From: Lacipirellulaceae bacterium
GTDB taxonomy: Bacteria; Planctomycetota; Planctomycetia; Pirellulales; Lacipirellulaceae
Assembly: GCA_040218535.1 (NCBI GenBank)
Contig: JAVJRG010000002.1
Coordinates: forward strand, 1-42,597
Reading direction: 5' to 3'
Length of the DNA stretch: 42,597 nucleotides
Shown here: positions 36,840 to 42,597 of the stretch, piece by piece
Numbering within the stretch: the first letter of the stretch is position 1
Layout of the letters: each line of letters starts with the position of its first letter
The notes under the pieces: model-generated
What the model was told of the DNA's origin: nothing
Seen by the model: the letters and a program-made list of their open reading frames with translations, nothing else
Databases searched by the model: none
Made by a program: the position numbers and the translations under genes

Positions 36840-37763
36840 CTACTGAGATTCAACCGCTTCCAATTTGGGCAGCTCGTCCTTGATCGGTTCGACGGGCTTT
36901 GGTGGGGGTGGGTCTGGCAAAGTTAGTTTGGCTTTCGGAATGGTCACATCAGCGCCGGTTTTTGGAAGCTCGACGTGGGCCGTCCAGAGGATTCCATTCA
37001 CGATGGCACGACGAAACTCGTCGATCGTGAAGTTGTCGTGGAAATGTCCTAAAGTGGTGCCGAAGCTGCGCCCACCCTTACTATTGGGGCGTTCGAGACA
37101 CCACGCTACGGTCTGCTCGACACCGTCGACGTTCACTTGCAGAATTGGTTGGGCCTGTTCGCTAAATTTCAGATTCAGATAGAACTCATCACGCAACTTA
37201 TAGGGTTTCCATCCCTTGCACACCGGGTGATCAGCCTTCGCTTGCTGAAGTAACCGCTTGTCAACTTTCAGTCCTGCGTGAGCAAAACTGAACCATCCTC
37301 CCAACAGGTTCATGTACTCAGGGCCGTACTGGTCGTCCGTCGTACCGGTCGCCCAATGAATGGCCGTGAGCCCAACACCTGACTTGAGCAATTTCATCGC
37401 CTGGTTGCGTCGGCGCGGATGAAGCAAGAGGTCCCCTGCCGGACGGGAATAGAAAACAATCGCGTCAACACCTTTTAACGCTGCCGGGTCCTTGGGCCAG
37501 TCGTCTTCGGGTGAGACGATCGCTTTCACGCCCGGGGTATTGTTCAGGCACGCCGCAAGCAAATTGCACCCCTGGCGATACATATGGGTTGCCCAGGGAT
37601 GATCGAGCTTGGTAGAGATGAGAAGAATATACTTCGAATCTTCTGCACTCGTGTCTGAATCGGGTTGTCCTATTTGCTCTCTCGCGTGAGCTGCTTTTCC
37701 CGCGAGAACCACTACAAGGGCGAGCGTGACGACTAAGTACAAGACGTTGCGAGTGAGCATCAT
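36840..37763 (-). CDS. Exported ThuA-domain protein
   Basis: 307 residues with a signal peptide (LYLVVTLALVVVLAGKAAHA). The ThuA fold, related to class I glutamine amidotransferases, spans about 42-260: GVDAIVFYSRPAGDLL, the GLTAIHWATG block, LGGWFSFAHAG, DEFYLNLKF, and GRSFGTTLGHFHDNF followed by RRAIVNGILWTA. The C-terminal 40 residues are Pro-rich (LPDPPPPKPVEPI). ThuA proteins are linked to trehalose and 3-keto-sugar metabolism in rhizobia, while planctomycete ThuA proteins are mostly uncharacterised and exported. Spacing is 49 nt from the TIM-barrel gene and 63 nt to the oxidoreductase. The start could be either of two adjacent ATGs. Confidence 0.9.
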   Translation of the reverse strand: MMLTRNVLYLVVTLALVVVLAGKAAHAREQIGQPDSDTSAEDSKYILLISTKLDHPWATHMYRQGCNLLAACLNNTPGVKAIVSPEDDWPKDPAALKGVDAIVFYSRPAGDLLLHPRRRNQAMKLLKSGVGLTAIHWATGTTDDQYGPEYMNLLGGWFSFAHAGLKVDKRLLQQAKADHPVCKGWKPYKLRDEFYLNLKFSEQAQPILQVNVDGVEQTVAWCLERPNSKGGRSFGTTLGHFHDNFTIDEFRRAIVNGILWTAHVELPKTGADVTIPKAKLTLPDPPPPKPVEPIKDELPKLEAVESQ

Positions 37764-37812
37764 TCGGTTGTCCTACGTTGCGACTATGTGGTCTAAGCCA
37801 GGCGTTCAACGA

Positions 37813-38646
37813 TTACCGCTTGCGACGAATTCGTGTGAACTCTTCTACTTGTGCCGTGATGGCCACTTCGGTCGGTAGCCTCTCCACCGAGCTCGCACCG
37901 TAGAAGCCGTCCACGATGTCGAGATTCTCAATGACGTATTGAGCGTCCGATGGCTGCGCTATGGGGCCGCCGTGGCAGAGGACGATAACATCCTCACGCA
38001 CAGTGCGAGCCGCTTCTGCAATCTCTTGAATACGTGGCAGGCACATTTCCAAGGTTAAAGCGGTTTGTGCACCGATCGATCCGGATGTCGTTAATCCCAT
38101 GTGAGCCACAATCAGGTCGGCCCCTGCCTCGGTAAGCAGCCTCGATTGGTCAGCATCGAAAGCGTAAGGAGTGGTCAATAAATCGAGTTCGTGAGCTGCC
38201 GCCACGCAGTCGACTTCCAGGGTGAATCCCATACCCGTCTCTTCCAGATTTGCGCGGAACGTTCCATCTATCAGACCGACGGTCGGGAAATTTTGGATGC
38301 CGGCAAATCCGATCTCTTTTAATTCACGCAGGAAGGAATCACGAAGCATGAAGGGGTCCGTTCCACAAACGCCGGCTAGGACTGGGGTCTGCTTGACGGC
38401 CGTGAGGACTTCGTGAGCCATCTCTTTCACGATCTGATTCGCGTTTCCGTATGGCATCAGCCCAGCCAGCGAGCCTCGTCCCGCCATTCGGTAACGACCG
38501 GAGTTATAGATGACGATCAAATCGATGCCACCCGCTTCCTCGCACTTGGCGCTAATTCCTGTGCCAGCGCCACCGCCAATAATCGGTAGTCCATTGGCGA
38601 TCTTGTCACGAAATCGATTGAGGATGCTTTCTCTAGAAGGAGTCAC
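37813..38646 (-). CDS. Phosphoenolpyruvate-hydrolase-like TIM-barrel protein (Tm-1 C-terminal half)
   Basis: 277 residues from the GTG at 38646, with AAGG 8 nt upstream. The longer reading from 38784 would overlap the previous gene and precedes the usual family start. Characteristic motifs: [16 protein letters not shown] near 17-32, [47 protein letters not shown] and VLCHGGPIA. It is annotated in databases as a PEP hydrolase family or TIM-barrel signal-transduction protein. No signal peptide, so cytosolic. In plants and fungi this domain is fused behind the Tm-1 ATP-binding domain; here the two are consecutive genes 52 nt apart. The substrate in bacteria is not established. Confidence 0.88.
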   Translation of the reverse strand: MTPSRESILNRFRDKIANGLPIIGGGAGTGISAKCEEAGGIDLIVIYNSGRYRMAGRGSLAGLMPYGNANQIVKEMAHEVLTAVKQTPVLAGVCGTDPFMLRDSFLRELKEIGFAGIQNFPTVGLIDGTFRANLEETGMGFTLEVDCVAAAHELDLLTTPYAFDADQSRLLTEAGADLIVAHMGLTTSGSIGAQTALTLEMCLPRIQEIAEAARTVREDVIVLCHGGPIAQPSDAQYVIENLDIVDGFYGASSVERLPTEVAITAQVEEFTRIRRKR

Positions 38647-38698
38647 TTCGTCTGCCTTAGTTGAAAGGGGCAATACAGGGTTGTCGATACTCCAGACT

Positions 38699-39898
38699 TT
38701 AGGCCGCAGCTTTGAGGGCCAGGAATTCACTTGCCAGGAGGTTCGCGAACTCAGGATCGTTGATGTGCAATGGTGACCAGACAATTCGACGTCGGTCCGT
38801 CACGTTTAGCGAAGACTTCAGTTCTTGAAATAAAGCTCCATCAGCATCCGGGTCGTAGAAGGGTTGGTCTGGAGCATCCAACATAGAAACGCCACCTTCC
38901 GGGACCACAACCGTAACGGGGGCTTTCGAACGGTTCAGCTTTTCCGTAATCCAGCTCGCGATCCGTCGATTTTCATCGGGTGTTGTCCTCATCAGCGTCA
39001 CCTGCGAGTTATGTGCGTGTAGGTTGCGATGGCGAAACTCAGAGGGTACGGAATCGAAGGCACCAAAGTTGACCATATCAACCGCGCCCAAGCTGACGAC
39101 AAGCGGGATCTGTTGCTTGAGCATTGAATCAAATCGGGTAGGACCGGCTGCAAACACTCCGCCGACGATCTCGTCGGCTACTTCGGTCGTGGTGATGTCC
39201 AGTACTCCCAAGATCATACCTGAGTCTACGAGTCGCTCCATGGCACGACCGCCGGTCCCAGTTGCATGGAACACAAGACAATCAAATCCCTTCTGCTCCA
39301 GTTGCTCTCTAGCGGCGGTAACACATGGGGTGGTAACACCGAACATCGTCATGCCGAGCGTGGCGTGAGATGTATCCTCTACAACTCTATCACTGGCCAT
39401 CCCAGCGATAGCTCGTGCCGCGTTGCTTAGTATCGACCTTGAAACGACATTCAGGCCCGCTACGTCTACGACCGAGTACATCATCGTGATGTCACTGCAA
39501 TCCACATAGGGGGCAGTGTTTCCGCTCGCCACCGTGGAGACCATTACTTTTGGAAGCCCGATCGGCAGAGCGCGTATGCCTGCTGTAATGAGTGCCGTGC
39601 CTCCGCTTCCACCGATCCCCACCACTCCCGCCAAGCGTCCACTTTCCTCCTGTTTAAGCAAGAAGCGTCGCAACGCTTCTCCCATCTTCGTGACGGCTTG
39701 GCCCCGGTCACCCTGCGGCAGCACCGCTTCCTGTAGCACCTCCTGTCGAGAGAAATTCGGAAGAACGGACGGCTTGGCAAGCGTTCCTACATCGACGGTC
39801 AGCACCTCAGCGCCCGTTCTTCGCACGCAGTCGGCTAAGTATTCCAACTCAGCACCTTTGGTGTCCATCGTAGCGATAGTGAAGATGGTTCGACGCAT
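38699..39898 (-). CDS. Tm-1-like ATP-binding protein (UPF0261)
   Basis: 399 residues from the ATG at 39898, preceded by AGGTGA with about 7-nt spacing; the reading from 39955 uses a TTG without support. The UPF0261/Tm-1 N-terminal family is recognised from [18 protein letters not shown] at the start, the glycine-rich [35 protein letters not shown] and [13 protein letters not shown]. Named after tomato Tm-1, whose N-terminal domain binds ATP and inhibits a viral replicase; the bacterial role is metabolic but undefined. No leader, so cytosolic. First gene of the five-gene minus-strand run, divergent from the LysR gene, which is probably its regulator. Confidence 0.92.
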   Translation of the reverse strand: MRRTIFTIATMDTKGAELEYLADCVRRTGAEVLTVDVGTLAKPSVLPNFSRQEVLQEAVLPQGDRGQAVTKMGEALRRFLLKQEESGRLAGVVGIGGSGGTALITAGIRALPIGLPKVMVSTVASGNTAPYVDCSDITMMYSVVDVAGLNVVSRSILSNAARAIAGMASDRVVEDTSHATLGMTMFGVTTPCVTAAREQLEQKGFDCLVFHATGTGGRAMERLVDSGMILGVLDITTTEVADEIVGGVFAAGPTRFDSMLKQQIPLVVSLGAVDMVNFGAFDSVPSEFRHRNLHAHNSQVTLMRTTPDENRRIASWITEKLNRSKAPVTVVVPEGGVSMLDAPDQPFYDPDADGALFQELKSSLNVTDRRRIVWSPLHINDPEFANLLASEFLALKAAA

Positions 39899-40094
39899 TG
39901 ATCTCACCTGGTTGGGTGGAACGGACCACAGACCTCTAGCGGTACTTTCAATCAATCTGAACAGCTTCCGAGGCGGATTTCAGCAGAGCAGAATCGGTCA
40001 AGAGGCCCTCCAAGTGGTGATTGTCGCCGGCTTTGGTTAATATGTCCAATAAATGTAAAGCCGCGATCAATACTTCTACGATATCAATCAGATT
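39899..40094. promoter_or_regulatory. Divergent promoter/operator region between Tm-1-like and LysR genes
   Basis: 196 bp. LysR regulators usually bind between themselves and the divergent target, at interrupted dyads. Candidates seen are TTGG-N9-CCAA (40033-40049) and CAAT-CAG-ATTG (40085-40095, touching the LysR GTG). The word ATCAAT also recurs near 39951, 40066 and 40084. No convincing -35/-10 pair was found on either strand. Confidence 0.4.
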
Positions 40095-40985
40095 GTGACT
40101 GAAACCCGCCAGCTTCGCTATTTTCTGACTCTTGCAGACGAATTGCATTTCGGGCGGGCGGCTCAACGGCTAGGAATTGCTCAGCCGCCACTTAGCCATC
40201 AGATCAAGAAGCTCGAACTCGAACTCGGCGTCCAACTCTTTCGAAGGACGAGTCGAGTTGTTGAACTTACGGAAGCTGGAAGATTACTACTGCCGGAAGC
40301 GCGAATGATTCTCGAGCGGGTAGGTGCCTTTGGCTCGATCGCTAGTCAGTATTCGGCAGGAATTCTGGGGCCCTTGCATGTCGGTGCTGTTAGTCCGGCT
40401 CTAGATACATTCTTACCTTCGCTCATTATGGCGATGCGATCTGCCTACCCGAATGTGCAGCTAACGATTCGCGAGATGCGCACCTCCGAACAGCTCGACC
40501 GCCTGAATACCGGACAGTTGGATATCGGCTTCATCCGCCATTATCGACAAGACTTGAAGCTGTATGAATCGAGGTTGCTGCGCCGAGATGCATACGTTCT
40601 TGCGGTGCATTGCGAACACCCTTTGGCTAGCAGGAAGCGCATTCGTTTATCTGATCTCGACAAAGCTCCAATGATCATGGCGCCACGCGATCTAAGGCCA
40701 GAACTGCATGACAGTATCATTGCTTCCCTTCGGCGTGCTGGGGCAAACGTGCAGATCGTTCAGGAAGCTCCCTCGAAGCGGACTGAACTGGCGTTGGTAG
40801 CTGCAGGGATCGGCCATGCTTTCGTACCCAAGTCCTATCAGGAGTGTTTCCCCAGGTCGGACGTCTGCTACGTATCGCTGGGAGGAGACTTGCCCGAGAT
40901 CGAGATGCTCGCTGTCTGGGACAATCATCGGATTTCCCCCGCACGTGATCTATTCGTCAGCAAGCTGCCAAGTCTGAAAACATAA
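40095..40985 (+). CDS. LysR-family transcriptional regulator
   Basis: 296 residues with a GTG start. N-terminal winged helix-turn-helix at about 1-63 (LRYFLTLADELHFGRAAQ, then LGIAQPPLSHQIKKLE, LFRRTSRVVELTEAG). Effector-binding domain from about 92 (GPLHVGAVSPALDTFLPSLI, LDIGFIRHYRQD, LVAAGIGHAFVPKS). The order and the LRYF...ELHFGRAA start place it near the BenM/CatR-type group that responds to small acids. It is transcribed divergently from the Tm-1-like operon and probably controls that operon and itself; the inducer is unknown. Confidence 0.93.
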   Translation: MTETRQLRYFLTLADELHFGRAAQRLGIAQPPLSHQIKKLELELGVQLFRRTSRVVELTEAGRLLLPEARMILERVGAFGSIASQYSAGILGPLHVGAVSPALDTFLPSLIMAMRSAYPNVQLTIREMRTSEQLDRLNTGQLDIGFIRHYRQDLKLYESRLLRRDAYVLAVHCEHPLASRKRIRLSDLDKAPMIMAPRDLRPELHDSIIASLRRAGANVQIVQEAPSKRTELALVAAGIGHAFVPKSYQECFPRSDVCYVSLGGDLPEIEMLAVWDNHRISPARDLFVSKLPSLKT

Positions 40986-41389
40986 ATCCCGCAGGCTTCA
41001 TGAGAATCTCGTTGAGAATATCCAAATGAGGAATGTGTGACGCAAATGGAGGCTTCCCGGGGCAAAGCAGTCAGCCAATTCGAAGGACCGAATCCTGTGC
41101 ATAGGGTGGACCAACGTGGGCTCGAACGCTTCTCTCGAACTGAAGGCGGTGAAAACGACCTCAGCATCTTTTGGTTGAAGCGATTCGTGCCAATTCAGGC
41201 ATTGCCCTCGGCCGCTCTGGCCGGCTCAGGACGTCATCACTAAGCACACTTCAGAGGCTACACCTGAAGGGCACACAGCAACGGCGTAGACCCTATGAGC
41301 AAGCCAAATGCCCAATAGCTAAACAAAACACGCCGTATAGCTTGCCACCTTGCCCGAGCGAGCCCACAAGCTCGCCCGGGCACTCCCTC
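40986..41389. other. Gap between convergent LysR and E1 genes, no gene seen
   Basis: 404 nt. The open readings here are short, start without ribosome sites and resemble no family; no tRNA-like fold was recognised. The only structure of note is the G+C-rich hairpin at 41351-41382, listed separately. Confidence 0.6.
41351..41382. terminator. G+C-rich hairpin, terminator or REP-like element
   Basis: TGCCCGAGCGAGC (41351-41363) and GCTCGCCCGGGCA (41370-41382) form a 13-position stem with one mismatch around the loop CCACAA. It lies 7 nt beyond the E1 stop and could end that message or that of the convergent LysR gene. There is no T-tract on either side, so a dispersed palindromic repeat is an alternative. 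Confidence 0.5.
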
Positions 41390-42046
41390 TCAGCCAGCCC
41401 CAAGTACCAACTCACTCGAGAGCAGATTCAACGATTGGTCCGCCTCCACCGGCTGCCCGCGCAGCCACCGCACGAACTGCGACAGCATTAACCCGGCAGC
41501 AATCGCCGCCGTGTAGATCGTCCCACCACTAGTGCAAGCTCCCGCCTGGGCTTCGCGCTGCGGGAACAGCGATTCACGATACGTCTCTTGGCTAATGCTG
41601 TCGCTAGAGGTGAGAACGCGTAGCACTTCGCCACGCATGCGACCATCGGCCCAGAACTGACAGCGCTCAGCAACCGATCGCCAGATCGATTCCCGTGCCG
41701 AAATCGAATCCACACAACAGAACACGGCCCCTTCGACCGGCATGTAGCTGCGGAAACGGTCCCCAATCGCGTTGACCGTTATCCGTGGGTCAATCGCAAG
41801 GACGGCCTGCTCAGTCGCATTCACCTTCAACTTGCCTAAGTCGCTGGCCAGATAACCCTGTGTCGTAATGTTCACCGCTTCCACTACGTCATAATCCACC
41901 AGATGGAGCGTTCTCATTCCCAGCGACGCCAGTTGCAAGGCGACTTGCCGGCCAATGGCCCCCACACCGATGACGGTTGCTTCCAAGTCGAACAGCCTCT
42001 CGCTGGGAACCAGCTCTCGCTGTCGCTCGAAACGGTCAGAGTGCAT
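41390..42046 (-). CDS. E1/ThiF-type ubiquitin-activating-like enzyme
   Basis: 218 residues starting at the ATG at 42046, overlapping the JAB gene by 11 nt. The adenylation Rossmann fold is clear: GVGAIG at 27-32, [15 protein letters not shown] at 50-64 and GKLKV at 71-75. [10 protein letters not shown] (110-119) matches the conserved Asp-Arg segment. The usual Arg of the N-x-x-R-Q motif reads Thr here. C171 in [20 protein letters not shown] is a candidate thioester or structural Cys. The enzyme would adenylate the C terminus of a ubiquitin-like protein. Next to a JAMM protease this matches bacterial ubiquitin-like cassettes, not thiamine or molybdopterin synthesis. The short C terminus lacks the extra domains of eukaryotic E1. 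Confidence 0.87.
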   Translation of the reverse strand: MHSDRFERQRELVPSERLFDLEATVIGVGAIGRQVALQLASLGMRTLHLVDYDVVEAVNITTQGYLASDLGKLKVNATEQAVLAIDPRITVNAIGDRFRSYMPVEGAVFCCVDSISARESIWRSVAERCQFWADGRMRGEVLRVLTSSDSISQETYRESLFPQREAQAGACTSGGTIYTAAIAAGLMLSQFVRWLRGQPVEADQSLNLLSSELVLGAG

Positions 42047-42597
42047 CGGCAACCTCCTGTTCCGAAAATCTCTGCTCAGCAAGCGTCCAGCGATACTGAT
42101 CGTAGGCATCCCACTCATGAGGATCCCAGTCGTTCGGAACTGTCGCCCAATCCTCGCGGACTTCGTTGCCGATCGGCGTGACACACGCTTCATACTCCGC
42201 GTGCCAAGCTTCAAAGTCGGCTGCTGGGAACTCACAGTCGCAATCCACCTCGACAGGCAGTTCGACGACTCCGCCCGGCCCCACCCCAAACTGCAACCGC
42301 GCATAGCTGGCCCCTTCTTGAGCCAGAATAAACATGACCGCCCAGTTACAACTCCCAAACACCCGCGCAAACGTCTCCTCGTCGGTACCACTGGGACGGG
42401 GAGAATCACCTGGATGGGTGTGAATCCAGATCCGCGCAAACTGCTCCGGCGTTCTACCCCGATCGACTTGCGAATCATAAAAGTCTGCCACTGCCGTATC
42501 CTTGAATTCCACACTGGCCCAGTCCGCCTGCTGCTCAACGAGCACGAGGTCTTCGACCAGCAGCAGATCCTCGGCGGAGCTGATCCCAAACCCACCA
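42036..42597 (-). CDS. JAMM/JAB (Mov34/MPN/PAD-1) metallopeptidase, 5' end beyond window
   Basis: 186 residues visible; the frame runs open to the right edge, so the N terminus is missing. The JAMM signature is complete within the visible part: [17 protein letters not shown] at about 42378-42425, giving H-x-H-x(10)-D with Ser three before the Asp. The conserved upstream Glu of the motif should lie just outside the window, before the GGFGIS that begins the visible part. A C-terminal acidic, Trp-rich segment follows ([16 protein letters not shown]). Family members remove ubiquitin or ubiquitin-like proteins from conjugates or process their precursors. The gene overlaps the E1-like gene by 11 nt, so the two are translationally coupled. 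Confidence 0.88.
   Translation of the reverse strand, partial: GGFGISSAEDLLLVEDLVLVEQQADWASVEFKDTAVADFYDSQVDRGRTPEQFARIWIHTHPGDSPRPSGTDEETFARVFGSCNWAVMFILAQEGASYARLQFGVGPGGVVELPVEVDCDCEFPAADFEAWHAEYEACVTPIGNEVREDWATVPNDWDPHEWDAYDQYRWTLAEQRFSEQEVADAL

Noticed and set aside
41037-41243. 68-codon open reading between the LysR and E1-like genes
   Set aside because: GTG start without ribosome site, no recognisable motif and unconvincing composition.
42047-42595. 183-codon N-terminal extension of the E1-like protein
   Set aside because: It is an out-of-frame shadow of the JAMM gene, rich in Arg/Ser, and the adenylation fold begins only after 42046.
1-42597. CRISPR arrays, insertion sequences, prophage or tRNA genes
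   Set aside because: No regularly spaced repeats, transposase or integrase motifs, or tRNA-like folds were recognised on either strand.

Overview
The window looks like chromosomal DNA of a planctomycete, most likely of the Pirellulales. The evidence is the protein repertoire: a cytochrome-c/DUF1549/DUF1553 protein beside a DUF1501 protein, exported Gfo/Idh/MocA oxidoreductases with Tat-like leaders, a DUF1559 pseudopilin, PEP-CTERM proteins, a LEPR-type N-terminal export signal, dockerin-like modules, and an ECF sigma factor of the kind common in Planctomycetes. The assignment rests on recognised families only; no rRNA or tRNA is present. Many genes lack a clear Shine-Dalgarno site, so several starts were chosen from leader peptides and gene spacing.

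Region A (115-19086, minus strand) is a tight seven-gene run transcribed leftwards: cytochrome/DUF1549/DUF1553 protein, DUF1501 protein, a double-headed CehA/McbA-type metallohydrolase, an exported protein of unknown function, a GH129/GH101-related glycosidase, an exported Gfo/Idh/MocA oxidoreductase and a GH78 alpha-L-rhamnosidase. Region B (19087-19581) is a 495-bp divergent control region with a sigma-70-like promoter for region A, a perfect 7-8-7 palindrome, and a textbook intrinsic terminator lying upstream of the sigma gene. Region C (19582-33196, plus strand) is a nine-gene run: ECF sigma factor, membrane FecR protein carrying two C-type-lectin-like domains, two PEP-CTERM surface proteins, a DUF1559 pseudopilin, a lipoprotein, an SGNH-like protein, a second CehA-type metallohydrolase and a large parallel beta-helix protein. 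A, B and C together read as one 33-kb glycan-degradation divergon. Its substrate probably contains rhamnose and alpha-linked N-acetylgalactosamine, and it is probably controlled by a sigma/anti-sigma pair that could sense glycan through its own lectin domains. A recurring jelly-roll-like module of about 125-135 residues appears in four unrelated proteins of this locus.

Region D (33420-40985) is a second unit: five minus-strand genes (Tm-1-like/UPF0261 protein, phosphoenolpyruvate-hydrolase-like TIM barrel, ThuA-domain protein, Gfo/Idh/MocA oxidoreductase, HEAT-repeat protein) divergent from a LysR regulator. The first two correspond to the two halves of the plant Tm-1 protein. Region E (41390-42597, minus strand) is the downstream end of a bacterial ubiquitin-like cassette: a JAMM/JAB peptidase, cut by the window edge, overlapping an E1/ThiF-type adenylating enzyme. 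Its remaining partners should lie beyond the right edge.
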